From: Wandonia sp964447015
GTDB taxonomy: Bacteria; Bacteroidota; Bacteroidia; Flavobacteriales_D; Crocinitomicaceae
Direction of reading: 5' to 3'
Assembly (NCBI GenBank): GCA_964447015.1
Contig: CAYUQU010000009.1
Location: forward strand, 1 to 64,000
Length of the DNA: 64,000 nucleotides
The notes under the pieces are model-generated. The model worked only from the letters and a program-made list of their open reading frames with translations. It had not been told where the DNA came from and made no database searches. Each line of letters begins with the position of its first letter. Position 1 is the first letter of the stretch. The position numbers and the translations under genes are program-made. Of this stretch, positions 26,682-35,906 are shown piece by piece.

Positions 26682-27983
26682 TTAATTACTCAACCAAAAA
26701 GAAGGGTTCAGTTTCTCCACAGAATTGGCTTTAACTTCGTGAATTTCGAAATGTGCAGTTGAGATATTGCCTTGTGGGAGTAAGGTGCCTATAATCTGTT
26801 TTACATTTACCTTAGACCCTTTGTCTACATAAACGTCTTGGAGGTTAGAGTATACAGTTCTGTAATTACCATGTTTGATAATCACCACTTTACCCGCTCC
26901 AGGAATACTTAATACAGAAGTTACTTCTCCCTGAAAAACTGCGCGAATGTTGGCTCCCTTAGCGGTACTAATATCCACACCGTTATTGTAAGTGTATATA
27001 TGAGGCACTGTTGGATGCGGGTTTTTGCCAAATTTTTCTGTTATCGTCCCGCTTTCGACAGGATACGGTAATTTACCTTTATTTAATGTAAAGTCAGAAC
27101 CAATTATTTTTGCTTCAGGCGTTAGGCCAAATTTAACTTCGGCACTTGTTACATCTTCTTTTGGGGTAACAACAGCTACACCTTCTTTTGCGGCTTTTTC
27201 TTTTGCAGCTTTTTCGCGAGCTACTCTTTCCGCTTCAGCTTTTTTCCGCGCTTCTTCAAGTTCCTTTGCTATAGCTTTTTGAATTTCGGCTTGTAGAGCG
27301 GCTTTTTTTCTTTCTGCATCGCGTAGTTGAGCAATCAATTCATTCTCTCTAGATTTAAAGTCGTTGTATAGCTCTTGTTGATTTGCTTTATCCGCTAAAA
27401 GTGCTTCTCTTTCCAGTCGCTTAGTTGAAGCTAATTGAAGCGATTTCTCTTTTTGAACTTTTAATTCAACACTTTCTTTTTCCAGCAAATCCTGATTTTG
27501 GCGAATTAGCATAACTTGACGCAAACGAATTTCCTTAATCTTCTCCAAATAAACCATGCGTTTATACGCTTGGTTGAAGTTGTCACTAGAAAAAACAAAC
27601 ATAATCCTGTCGTACTTATTTCGCTTTTTGTAGGCATATAAAACCATTGCGCGATATTGTTCTTTTAAGCTTTCGATTTTTAGGTTAAGCGAACTAATTG
27701 TCGACTCAATTTCACTAACTCTAATTTCAGTAGCCTTAATTTGTTGGTCGATGTTTGCCAAAAGTTGCTCGCGAAAGCCAATGTTCTGTTCGATAAGTTG
27801 CAATTCCTGAAAACTGCTTTGCGTACCTTTTTGAGCGGACTCGAGAAGTGATTTTGTCGCTTTAATTTGCTTTTCTAATTGAGCTTGTTCCTGTTTTAGT
27901 TTCTCACTTTTTTGTTGCGAAAAAGCAGTCAAAGCACCAAAGGTGAAGCAAATTATACACGCTATTTTAATTGCACTTCTCAT
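26682..27983 (-). CDS. EnvC-like murein hydrolase activator (degenerate M23)
   Basis: 433 aa. A signal peptide (ending AFSQQ) is followed by a long coiled coil (about 25-260) with an Ala/Glu/Lys-rich stretch, then a LytM/M23 domain (about 320-430). Zinc-binding positions look degenerate: NNGVDIST replaces the usual HxGxD, and VYSNL replaces YAHL, although HFEIH is kept. That is the pattern of non-catalytic EnvC/NlpD activators, so it probably activates amidases at the septum rather than cutting murein. It overlaps the DUF4292 gene by 17 bases and ends a co-directional run. Confidence 0.86.
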   Translation of the reverse strand: MRSAIKIACIICFTFGALTAFSQQKSEKLKQEQAQLEKQIKATKSLLESAQKGTQSSFQELQLIEQNIGFREQLLANIDQQIKATEIRVSEIESTISSLNLKIESLKEQYRAMVLYAYKKRNKYDRIMFVFSSDNFNQAYKRMVYLEKIKEIRLRQVMLIRQNQDLLEKESVELKVQKEKSLQLASTKRLEREALLADKANQQELYNDFKSRENELIAQLRDAERKKAALQAEIQKAIAKELEEARKKAEAERVAREKAAKEKAAKEGVAVVTPKEDVTSAEVKFGLTPEAKIIGSDFTLNKGKLPYPVESGTITEKFGKNPHPTVPHIYTYNNGVDISTAKGANIRAVFQGEVTSVLSIPGAGKVVIIKHGNYRTVYSNLQDVYVDKGSKVNVKQIIGTLLPQGNISTAHFEIHEVKANSVEKLNPSFWLSN

Positions 27984-28779
27984 AGTTCTCTGGAATAGTT
28001 AAAAAGATAACTTTTTCCTTTTCTATTTCAGGTTTTTGAAATTTCATTTCGACAGAAATAGTGTCACGAGGCGTAAATATATTAATCTCTGTTCTTTGTG
28101 GCAAGGGAAATCCACCATCATTATAGCGATCAAAATATTGAATGCGGATACTTGTCGTGTCCTGTGGGCTATCTATGAGAACTTGAGACAGTTCTAAAGT
28201 ACTTGGAGAAAGAAAATAGCGAATAAGAATTTCGCCTTCACCCTTTGCTTCACGTCTGTTGACAAATCGCCTTTTATGAGAACTTATCACATAATAATAA
28301 AAATCATCTAGTTGGTGATAGCGCGATTCTCTGTCCCAAGCTAATGGAAGCCCAAGAACAAGTTCCTCAACTTGAACAAATTCAAAAGGGATTTCAAATT
28401 TTCGTTTTAGAAATGTCAAGTCTTCTAGTATAAAGCACTTATCTTTTTTATTTACAACCTTAAGTGAATCTGGTGAAAGAATGGCATTAATGATTGGAAT
28501 TGCAGCAAAAGTTATTGTAGCATTTAACAAACTGTCACGCTTCATTTTAAGCGTCGTTTTGAAATTTTGCTTGTGTTCTCTTGATAAGAATTTGGTGTTA
28601 ATTTTAGTTGATAAAAAATCCCATTCAGGACTTGATAAATCGTCCAATTTGTCGACTAATTCAACCGTTCTTTTCTTTTCGGGTTTTTCGTATCCAGGAG
28701 GTGTTGTTTTTTTCGAACAAGCTACCATAAACACCAAAACACTAACAAAAAGTAAGGGCAATTTAAGGTTTGCGCTCAT
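27967..28779 (-). CDS. DUF4292 lipoprotein
   Basis: About 270 aa, starting at MSANLKLPLLF, which gives a proper lipoprotein signal with lipobox VFMVACSKK. The mature domain matches the pattern of Bacteroidota DUF4292 proteins (LolA/LolB-like beta fold): NTKFLSREHKQNFKTTLKMK, INAILSPDSL and PLPQRTEINIFTPRD. A role in outer-membrane biogenesis is plausible but unproven. It overlaps its neighbours on both sides (17 bases each), indicating tight coupling with the TPR and EnvC-like genes. Confidence 0.8.
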   Translation of the reverse strand: MSANLKLPLLFVSVLVFMVACSKKTTPPGYEKPEKKRTVELVDKLDDLSSPEWDFLSTKINTKFLSREHKQNFKTTLKMKRDSLLNATITFAAIPIINAILSPDSLKVVNKKDKCFILEDLTFLKRKFEIPFEFVQVEELVLGLPLAWDRESRYHQLDDFYYYVISSHKRRFVNRREAKGEGEILIRYFLSPSTLELSQVLIDSPQDTTSIRIQYFDRYNDGGFPLPQRTEINIFTPRDTISVEMKFQKPEIEKEKVIFLTIPENYEKCN

Positions 28780-30520
28780 GGTACTTTTTCGTTTGAATTT
28801 TCTTCTCCAACACTTCATCTGTATTTCCTAAATCGCGCGAAGTTAACCATAATTCCATTGCTTTTGCTTCTTGACCCGATTTAAATAGAATGTCACCGTA
28901 ATGTTCTGCAATAACAAAACTATTTGGTGAAAGGTTAAAAGCCTGCTCAATTTTACTTAAAGCTTGTTTATAGTCCTTCTGTTGAAACAATACCCAGGCA
29001 TATGTGTCCAAAAAATTCGGTTGATTTGGAGCAATTTTATCAGCCTTTTCGATAGCTTCTAAGGCATCTGACAAATACACCGCATGCAATGCAAGTTTGT
29101 ATGCATAATTATTTAAATATAAGGCATTGGATGGGTCAAGACTCAGCGCTTCTCTGTAGTATATTTGCGCATTATCGTAATCTATTGATGCCATATAAGC
29201 TTCGGCAAGCTGGAAATTAAATTCAGCACTTAAAAGATTGTCTTTTACTACAAAATCTTTTCCGATTGTAAAATACTCTATTGCTTCATCTGCTCTATTG
29301 GTATACAATGACCCTAATCCTGCAAAAAGATAAAGATTGGAAATAGTTGGGAAATACTCTAAGGCTTTTTTGCTGTCTTGATATAACAACTCATACTGAC
29401 CTGTGGTGTATTCTAAAATTAACGCTTCGTGCCAAATAGGATATTTAGATTTATCAAATTCTAGTGCCTTTCTAAAAGACGCTAAAGCCTTCTCATTTTC
29501 TTTGTTTTTGATATAAAAATCACCTTGAATGGAATATGTCTTTGCATCTCCACCGTGTTTTTCAACGAGAATGTCGACTAGTTCAAAAGCTTCCTGATCT
29601 ATCGGAGTTTGATTGTCGTGAATGTCTATCAGCAATTTTACTTTTGCATCAATTTCAAGTAAATCACTATTGAAAGCTTGCTTAAGATGCAAGTATGTTT
29701 TTTCCCTATCTCCCACCACATTGTAATGATCTGCCATTGCCAAATGAAGATGAGGGTTGTTGGGGTCTTTTAAAAGCAATTCATCTAAAAGTAATTTGGC
29801 TTCTTCTGTCAAATTGTTTGTTTGATAATAGTCCATCAACATTCCCGTATATTCTGGGATGTCTGGATATTCATTAATCAACGATTTTAATTCCTCAACC
29901 ACCCGTTCTGTCTCACCTTGATCAATCAGAAGTTCAATTTTTCTATGCAACAGTTCAGGAATAGGTCCCGCTTCTTCTATCAATCGTTCGAAGGTTACAA
30001 TTGCCTCTTTAAAATTCCCGTTGTATAGTTGTGCTTCAGAATAATAGTACAACCAATCCAAATTGAAAGGCTCAATATCAGTTAATTTTTTAAAGCTGAT
30101 TTCGGCTTCTTCATAAAGTCCGAGATTTTGCTGCACGTAACCCAAAAGCTCAAGATACCAGATGTTTTTAGGGTCAATCTGATATGCTTTTGAGATGTAG
30201 TTATTTGCTTTGGTGAATTGACGATTGCCTGCATAAAATTCTGCCAAAACATACAATACAGCGTCATCATTTTCATTCATTTTCAGACACTCTTCGAATA
30301 AAGCAACAGCACTGCTATGATCGCCCACTGTTTTTAATCTAAGAGCTTCATAAAACTTTGCTTTGTATGGTGTATTATCATTCGGCAAAGTAAGAGCATC
30401 GTCTTTTGCCTCAGACTTTATTCTTTCTTCTGTCTTGTTTTTCTTCTTTTTTTGCGCAGAAAACTGAGGTGAGTAAAAAACTACACCAATAAAAGTCAAT
30501 ATGAAAAGAAATTTTGTCAT
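28763..30520 (-). CDS. secreted tetratricopeptide-repeat protein
   Basis: 585 aa. An N-terminal signal peptide ends near FSAQKKKKN, followed by about 14 TPR units, e.g. AVALFEECLKMNENDDAVLY, YEEAEISFKKLTDIEPFNLD and YYREALSLDPSNALYLNNYA. TPR arrays mediate protein-protein contacts. The gene overlaps the nucleotidyltransferase gene by 4 bases (ATGA) and DUF4292 by 17 bases. The dut / nucleotidyltransferase / TPR / DUF4292 / EnvC order is, to my knowledge, recurrent in flavobacteria, which suggests an envelope role. Confidence 0.88.
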   Translation of the reverse strand: MTKFLFILTFIGVVFYSPQFSAQKKKKNKTEERIKSEAKDDALTLPNDNTPYKAKFYEALRLKTVGDHSSAVALFEECLKMNENDDAVLYVLAEFYAGNRQFTKANNYISKAYQIDPKNIWYLELLGYVQQNLGLYEEAEISFKKLTDIEPFNLDWLYYYSEAQLYNGNFKEAIVTFERLIEEAGPIPELLHRKIELLIDQGETERVVEELKSLINEYPDIPEYTGMLMDYYQTNNLTEEAKLLLDELLLKDPNNPHLHLAMADHYNVVGDREKTYLHLKQAFNSDLLEIDAKVKLLIDIHDNQTPIDQEAFELVDILVEKHGGDAKTYSIQGDFYIKNKENEKALASFRKALEFDKSKYPIWHEALILEYTTGQYELLYQDSKKALEYFPTISNLYLFAGLGSLYTNRADEAIEYFTIGKDFVVKDNLLSAEFNFQLAEAYMASIDYDNAQIYYREALSLDPSNALYLNNYAYKLALHAVYLSDALEAIEKADKIAPNQPNFLDTYAWVLFQQKDYKQALSKIEQAFNLSPNSFVIAEHYGDILFKSGQEAKAMELWLTSRDLGNTDEVLEKKIQTKKYHERKP

Positions 30521-31527
30521 TCGTTTACTGTTGAATAATCACCCACACTCAAATCTCGTGCCCTTCCTTCAATTTTACATTCATTTCCTATCATTGAATT
30601 TTTTAAATTGGAAGAATTGATGTCTGTTTTGCTCTGTATTAGTGAATTTACAATTAGTGAATTAGTAACTGTTGAATTTGACCCCACACTCACATGCGGT
30701 CCAATTACACTATTCGAAATCACTACATTCTCACCAATAAAACACGGTTGAATGATAACAGAGTCCTTGATTTTTGCCGAGTGACTGATGTTATCTACTC
30801 CTCGTTCTCTATCAAACTCTAAAACCCGCTGATTCGTGTGTACAGTAACTGGTTTATTTCCGCAATCAAGCCATTCTGAAACTTTACCAGGTTTAAACTT
30901 AGTTCCCTTTTCAGTCAAACGGCGCAGTGCATCAGGTAATTGATATTCTCCGCTTTTAATGACTTTGTTATCGATGAGGTAATTCAATTCCTCTCGCAGT
31001 TCTTCTCCATTTTTAAAATAGTAAATTCCAATCATGGCCAAATCAGACACGAATGTTTGTGGCTTTTCAACAAAATCTATTATCTCACCACTGTCATTCA
31101 TTTTTACCACACCAAATGCGCTTGGATCTTCAATTTGCTTTACCCAAAGTACACCGTCGACATTGTCTTCCATTTGGAAATCTGCTTTGAAAAGTGTGTC
31201 TGCAAATGCTACGACAACTTTTCCCTTTAACAACGGCTCTGCACAAAGTACAGCGTGAGCTGTTCCAAGCGGTTCAGTTTGGTGAAAAATTCGACCTTTT
31301 GCGCCCAGTTTTTCAGCTACTTGAATCAATTCTTTTTCTACTTCCTCGCCAAAATCACCTATTACAAAACCAATTTCGTCAATTGATTCGTTACATACGC
31401 TTGCGATGTCTTCAACAAGGCGATGCACAATAGGTTTGCCACCAACCGGAATAAGTGGTTTTGGTATGGTTAAAGTATGTGGTCTTAGGCGGCTACCACG
31501 ACCCGCCATTGGTACGATTATTTTCAT
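30517..31527 (-). CDS. sugar-phosphate nucleotidyltransferase with beta-helix tail
   Basis: About 336 aa, starting at MKIIVPMAGRGSRLRPHT; the longer frame overlaps dut. The nucleotide-binding signature GRGSRLRPHTLTIPKPLIPV is at the N-terminus, VAFADTLFKAD supplies metal-binding Asp, and VEKPQTF the active-site Lys. The last ~100 residues form a left-handed beta-helix (repeats such as SVIIQPCFIGENVVISNSVI). The enzyme activates a hexose-1-phosphate to an NDP-sugar; the exact substrate is not determined. Cotranscribed with dut upstream and the TPR gene downstream. Confidence 0.88.
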   Translation of the reverse strand: MKIIVPMAGRGSRLRPHTLTIPKPLIPVGGKPIVHRLVEDIASVCNESIDEIGFVIGDFGEEVEKELIQVAEKLGAKGRIFHQTEPLGTAHAVLCAEPLLKGKVVVAFADTLFKADFQMEDNVDGVLWVKQIEDPSAFGVVKMNDSGEIIDFVEKPQTFVSDLAMIGIYYFKNGEELREELNYLIDNKVIKSGEYQLPDALRRLTEKGTKFKPGKVSEWLDCGNKPVTVHTNQRVLEFDRERGVDNISHSAKIKDSVIIQPCFIGENVVISNSVIGPHVSVGSNSTVTNSLIVNSLIQSKTDINSSNLKNSMIGNECKIEGRARDLSVGDYSTVNE

Positions 31528-31555
31528 TTTATAAATTCTGCCTTTAAAGATATTG

Positions 31556-31990
31556 TTACTTGGTTCCTGTGCTTCCAAATCCACCTTCGCCTCTTTCAGT
31601 ATCAGAGAGTTGATCAACCACATCCCAAGTTGCTTGTTCTACTTTTGCAAAAACAAGTTGTGCAACGCGTTCTCCATCCTCTAATGTAACTATTTCATTT
31701 GAAAGATTGACCAAAATAACACCAACTTCACCACGATAATCCGCGTCAATAGTTCCTGGGGAATTTAACACAGTGATGCCTTTTTTCAATGCCAACCCGC
31801 TGCGTGGGCGAACCTGAGCTTCGTATCCTGTTGGGATTTCAAGAAAAAGGCCAGTTTTTACTAAAACTCTTTCGAGCGGTTTTAACGTGATGTTTTCTCC
31901 GTTGTTTGCACGAATATCAACTCCTGCTGATAGTGGAGTTTCATATCCTGGAAGGTTGTTTTGTGAAGTGTTTTTTATTTTAACAATCAT
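31556..31990 (-). CDS. dut: dUTP diphosphatase
   Basis: Hydrolyses dUTP to dUMP and PPi, keeping uracil out of DNA and feeding dTMP synthesis. The 144-aa trimeric-type dUTPase shows its motifs in order: AGVDIRAN, PRSGLALKKG, GTIDADYRGEVGV, ERVAQLVF and the C-terminal RGEGGFGSTG arm. First gene of the minus-strand run leading to the EnvC-like gene. Confidence 0.97.
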   Translation of the reverse strand: MIVKIKNTSQNNLPGYETPLSAGVDIRANNGENITLKPLERVLVKTGLFLEIPTGYEAQVRPRSGLALKKGITVLNSPGTIDADYRGEVGVILVNLSNEIVTLEDGERVAQLVFAKVEQATWDVVDQLSDTERGEGGFGSTGTK

Positions 31991-32127
31991 GCTTCTTATT
32001 TCTTTGTTCGCAATTTACACAAATATTCTCAAAACTGAGAGAAATGCAAAACTAGGAAATTATGTGCGTTTATATGAATAAATGCATAATTCAAAAGCAA
32101 TTATTCGAGCTTGTTGCAATTCATTTG

Positions 32128-32135
32128 TAACTTTG
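32128..32135 (+). promoter_or_regulatory. predicted -7 promoter element of sufS
   Basis: TAACTTTG fits TAnnTTTG and ends 17 bases before the sufS ATG. Confidence 0.55.
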
Positions 32136-32152
32136 CACAAAACAAATTAATT

Positions 32153-33376
32153 ATGTCTGTTCCATTTAATGTGCACACAGTCCGAAAGGACTTCCCTATT
32201 CTCAATGAGAAAGTAAATGGTAAACAGTTGGTTTATTTTGATAATGGAGCTACTTCGCAAAAACCCCAAACAGTAATTGATTCGTTAGATGAATATTACT
32301 CGAAATATAATGCAAATATTCACCGAGGTGTTCACCATTTAAGTCAGGTTGCCACGTTAGCTTATGAAGATGCGCGAGCAACAATTTCAAACTATTTAGG
32401 AGCAGACCATACTCACGAAATCATTTTCACTAAGGGCACAACAGACGGTATAAATCTGGTTGCATTTTCGTTTGGAGAATTGATGCAAAAGGGAGATGAA
32501 ATTATCATTTCAGCTATGGAGCATCACTCCAATATTGTTCCTTGGCAAATGCTTTGTGAAAGAAAAGGATGTGTGTTGCGTGTTATTCCAATGTTTGAGA
32601 ATGGCGAGTTGGATTTAGAGGCTTATGAGAACATGCTTTCAGAAAAAACAAAGCTTGTTTCAGTTACCCATATTTCAAATGCCCTTGGGACGATAAATCC
32701 AATCAAAAAAATGATTGCTCAAGCTCACAAAGTTGGAGCAAAATTTTTGGTAGATGGAGCTCAGAGTGTACAACACATGCCAGTGAATGTCAAAGATCTT
32801 AATTGCGATTTTTTTGTACTATCTGGTCATAAAATCTTTGCTCCAACTGGTGTGGGGATTTTATACGGAAAAGAAGAAATTCTGAACCAAATGCCTCCTT
32901 ACCAAGGCGGTGGAGATATGATAGCAACGGTGAGTTTCGAAAAGACAACCTATAATGTATTGCCTCATAAATTTGAAGCAGGTACGCCGCATATTGCTGG
33001 TGGAATAGGTTTGGGTGAGGCATTTAGATACCTAGAGAGTCTCGATATGGAAGGGCTACAAAACCACGAGAGTGAATTGTTGTCTTATGCTACAGAGAGG
33101 TTAAAAGAAATCGATGGTATTAAATTCTATGGCCAAGCAAAAGAAAAGGCGAGTGTAGTATCTTTCTTAGTTGAAGGCACACATCCCTATGACGTAGGCA
33201 CCTTGCTTGACAAAATGGGAGTCGCAGTGCGCACAGGACATCATTGTACGCAACCAATTATGGATTTTTATCAAATTCCAGGCACAATTCGCGCTTCGTT
33301 TGCATTTTATAACACGAAAGAAGAAGTTGATGTAATGATTGATGCGTTAAAAAGAGCAATAGATATGCTGCGATAG
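32153..33376 (+). CDS. sufS: cysteine desulfurase SufS
   Basis: A PLP enzyme that removes sulfur from cysteine and passes the persulfide to SufE/SufBCD for Fe-S cluster assembly. About 407 aa from ATG 32153 (MSVPFNVHTVRKDFPILN). The PLP Lys is in VLSGHKIFAPTGVG, and the catalytic Cys is in RTGHHCTQPIM near residue 360. This is a group II (SufS-type) sequence. sufE lies about 1.2 kb downstream in the same direction, separated by an opposite-strand repeat gene; sufBCD are not in the window. Confidence 0.95.
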   Translation: MSVPFNVHTVRKDFPILNEKVNGKQLVYFDNGATSQKPQTVIDSLDEYYSKYNANIHRGVHHLSQVATLAYEDARATISNYLGADHTHEIIFTKGTTDGINLVAFSFGELMQKGDEIIISAMEHHSNIVPWQMLCERKGCVLRVIPMFENGELDLEAYENMLSEKTKLVSVTHISNALGTINPIKKMIAQAHKVGAKFLVDGAQSVQHMPVNVKDLNCDFFVLSGHKIFAPTGVGILYGKEEILNQMPPYQGGGDMIATVSFEKTTYNVLPHKFEAGTPHIAGGIGLGEAFRYLESLDMEGLQNHESELLSYATERLKEIDGIKFYGQAKEKASVVSFLVEGTHPYDVGTLLDKMGVAVRTGHHCTQPIMDFYQIPGTIRASFAFYNTKEEVDVMIDALKRAIDMLR

Positions 33377-33447
33377 TTTTTTGATTAAACCCCACGATTA
33401 ATATAATTCAAAAAAATAATCACTCATCATATAATGTGATAGTACAG

Positions 33448-34495
33448 TTACTTAAATACAACTAATTGAGTTGTGCCAATAAAATTCGAGTTTTTGAAAA
33501 AAAGAATTGTATATGTACCTTGATTGAGATCTATAATATTTAGTGTTTTAGTTAATTCTCCTTTTTTGACAACTTGTCCCAAATTATTTAAAATTTGAAA
33601 AGATGAGTTTGGTTCAAAATTTTCGATTGTTATAAAGTCATTATTTGTTGGGTTTGGATAAACCATAAATGTCATATCATCTACAGTATTCAAATCTGCT
33701 GTGGAGGGTGTTATTCCGCAGCTAATTCCTTGAGCGTTAGTTGAGCTAGTAAATGACCCCACACTTGTCCAATTTAGTCCACCATTTGTAGTTTTAAAGA
33801 TTTCTTCACCTAAAGTGACAGCATACCCTATATTATCACTGGGAAAGCTAATTCCTTGAACGTTGGTTGAGCTAGTAAATGACCCTACACTTGTCCAATT
33901 TAGTCCACCATTTGTAGTTTTAAAGATTTCTTCACCTAAAGTGACAACATATCCTATATTGTCGCTGGGAAAACNNNNNNNNNNNNNNNNNNNNNNNNNN
34001 NNNNNNNNNNNNNNNNNNNNNNNNNNNNNNNNNNNNNNNNNNNNNNNNNNNNNNNNNNNNNNNNNNNNNNNNNNTAATTCCTTGAGCATTAGTTGAGCTA
34101 ATAAATGACCCTACACTAGTCCAATTTAGCCCGCCATTTGTAGTTTTAAAGATTTCTTCACCTAAAGTGACAACATATCCTATATTATCACTTGGAAAGC
34201 TAATTCCTTGAGCATTAGTTGAGCTAATAAATGACCCTACACTAGTCCAATTTAGTCCACCATCTGTAGTTTTAAAGATTTCTTCACCTAAAGTGACAAC
34301 ATATCCTATATTTTCACTTGGAAAGCTAATTCCTTGAGCGTTAGTTGAGCTAGTAAATGACCCTACACTTGTCCAATTTGAACCACTATTGGTTCCTTTA
34401 AACAACTGTTCATTAAGATTAACAATGAAGCCATATTCTGTTTGTGTAAATATAGAAAATGGCAGTAAAATAAGTGCTAATACAATTAATTTCAT
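33448..34495 (-). CDS. T9SS-secreted protein with near-identical 42-aa beta-propeller repeats (contains assembly gap)
   Basis: One gene interrupted by 100 N. It starts at 34495 with a signal peptide (ending FSIFTQ). One divergent unit and at least four almost identical 42-aa units follow, each of the type FPSDNIGYVVTLGEEIFK with NGGLNWTSVGSF, resembling YCF48/BNR-type propeller blades. A C-terminal T9SS type A sorting domain (MVYPNPTNNDFITIENFEP to the final LVVFK) is present. The two halves lie in different frames only because 100 N is not a multiple of three; deleting the N gives 948 bases, an intact frame. Likely secreted and surface-attached. Function unknown. Confidence 0.82.
33721..34389 (-). 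repeat. tandem 126-bp repeats inside the T9SS protein gene
   Basis: Coding repeats of 126 bases (42 codons) with only a few substitutions between copies. Five units or parts are visible besides the gap. The flanks of the gap join at exactly the repeat phase. Confidence 0.88.
33975..34074. other. assembly gap of 100 N within the repeat array
   Basis: A run of exactly 100 N, a conventional placeholder length. Left flank GGGAAAAC and right flank TAATTCC are directly adjacent in other repeat units (GGGAAAGCTAATTCC), so the missing length is zero or a multiple of 126 bases. Confidence 0.97.
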
Positions 34496-34615
34496 AGAAT
34501 ATTTTATTTTGAAACAAGATCAATATCAAAGAAGTACTACAAATATATAATTTATTATTATAAAGTTCTATATGTTTGTAAATGTATGAAAAATATAGTT
34601 TTCGATGCTTTTCAT

Positions 34616-34623
34616 TAGATTTG
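34616..34623 (+). promoter_or_regulatory. predicted -7 promoter element of sufE, leaderless spacing
   Basis: TAGATTTG is followed by CAGT and then ATG, so the element ends four bases before the start codon. Confidence 0.55.
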
Positions 34624-34627
34624 CAGT

Positions 34628-35044
34628 ATGAACACAATTCCCGAAATAGAACAAGAAATTATCGAAGAGTTTGAAGCTTTTGATGATTGGATGGATAAAT
34701 ACGAATATATCATCGAGCTTGGCAAAGAATTACCCTTGATAGATGAAAAACTCAAAACGGATGATAGACTTATCAAAGGTTGCCAAAGTCGAGTATGGGT
34801 AAATGCAGAGAAAAAAGACGGAAAAATGATTTTTACTGCTGATTCGGATGCGATAATTACCAAGGGGATTATAGGTCTTTTAATTCGTGTACTCTCTAAT
34901 CAATCTCCAGAAGATATTGCAAAAGCAGACTTAAATTTCATCAAAGTTATTGGCTTGCAAGAGCACCTTTCTCCAACTCGTGCAAACGGTCTTGTTAGCA
35001 TGGTTCAACAAATGAAGTTGGCTGCCATTTCAAATGTAAATTGA
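34628..35044 (+). CDS. sufE: SufE cysteine desulfuration protein
   Basis: Accepts the persulfide sulfur from SufS and carries it to the Fe-S scaffold. The 138-aa protein shows the SufE signature DDRLIKGCQSRVW with the acceptor Cys at about residue 54, preceded by YEYIIELGKELP and followed by GLLIRVLSNQSPEDI. SufS is encoded nearby on the same strand. A lipoprotein gene follows after 30 bases. Confidence 0.95.
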   Translation: MNTIPEIEQEIIEEFEAFDDWMDKYEYIIELGKELPLIDEKLKTDDRLIKGCQSRVWVNAEKKDGKMIFTADSDAIITKGIIGLLIRVLSNQSPEDIAKADLNFIKVIGLQEHLSPTRANGLVSMVQQMKLAAISNVN

Positions 35045-35074
35045 TTTCGGAATAATTTTTGACTATATTAGCTT

Positions 35075-35611
35075 ATGAGAACATGGGCTGTATATATCGT
35101 TTTGGTTTTTATCATTGTTGCTTGTAGTAACACTAAAAACTCTATTCGTCAAAATGGTGATTCCAAAATTGTCGTGATTGCTGCAGTGCACACGCCATAT
35201 TGTGGGGGCGCAGCTCCAACACCTGAACAAGAAAGAGGACATGTGTCACCCTTATCTAATGAAAGTTTTGTAATTAAACGTGGGTCTGTTAATACAGAAA
35301 GTGAACCTGTTATACTGAAAGTTGTTTCCAATGATGAAGGGCGAATTGAATTCAATTTGCCAGCAGGGGAATATGTGCTTTTAAACAATTCTAAAGGCGA
35401 GTCATTTAAGCGATTTTACGAGCAGTTTCAAAAACTTGAAGGCAATTCAGTACAATACGGTGATGAAAAATGTTATCGAGAATGGTATGAAAAGCCTGAA
35501 TTACAATTTACAGTTGTAGAAAAAAATCACGAATTTGCTTTTACAAGAAACACCCGTTGTTTTGTAGGGGCCAATCCGTGCATGAGGTATACTGGTCCAC
35601 TTCCTCCTTGA
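35075..35611 (+). CDS. hypothetical lipoprotein
   Basis: 178 aa with a lipoprotein signal peptide (VFIIVACSNTK, Cys at about residue 17). The mature domain is probably a single beta-sandwich (VILKVVSNDEGRIEFNLPAG then YVLLNNS). A Cys-containing TPYCGGAAPTPEQ segment lies early, and a C-terminal CFVGANPCMRYTGPLPP with two more Cys suggests disulfides in the periplasm. No named family recognised. Convergent with a smaller lipoprotein gene four bases on. Confidence 0.7.
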   Translation: MRTWAVYIVLVFIIVACSNTKNSIRQNGDSKIVVIAAVHTPYCGGAAPTPEQERGHVSPLSNESFVIKRGSVNTESEPVILKVVSNDEGRIEFNLPAGEYVLLNNSKGESFKRFYEQFQKLEGNSVQYGDEKCYREWYEKPELQFTVVEKNHEFAFTRNTRCFVGANPCMRYTGPLPP

Positions 35612-35615
35612 TGAA

Positions 35616-35891
35616 TTAAGGTTCAGGAAAATTGCCACATTCTTCACGAAGTTCATATAATTCTTTTGGTCCCATTTCTTTGAATGGCGCGCAAATCTGA
35701 TCCGCCTCTTCTCTTAGTGAGTGCAATTTATTTTCTTGCTCTACAGTTACCACGTCACTGTGAAGTAGCTCACTTGAGAATTGATTCAATTCATCACCTT
35801 TATCCATGCATTCACAAAGCGCGTTTTTTGAAGAACATCCAACGGTTGTCAAAAACACTGCTGCAAAAATCCACACAATTCGATTTTTCAT
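35616..35891 (-). CDS. small lipoprotein, unknown function
   Basis: 91 aa. Signal peptide with lipobox TTVGCSSKN (Cys at about residue 19). The short mature helical domain carries paired cysteines (ALCECMDKG, ADQICAPF, REECGNFPEP). It is divergent from the aminotransferase gene by 15 bases and convergent with the lipoprotein gene before it. No family recognised. Confidence 0.68.
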   Translation of the reverse strand: MKNRIVWIFAAVFLTTVGCSSKNALCECMDKGDELNQFSSELLHSDVVTVEQENKLHSLREEADQICAPFKEMGPKELYELREECGNFPEP

Positions 35892-35906
35892 TCTAATTTT
35901 ATCCTT

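Noticed and set aside
33863..34096. Plus-strand ORF spanning the N gap
   Set aside because: Antisense to the repeat gene and composed largely of undetermined bases.
33721..34389. CRISPR array
   Set aside because: The 126-bp units are contiguous coding repeats without spacers and translate into propeller-like blades.
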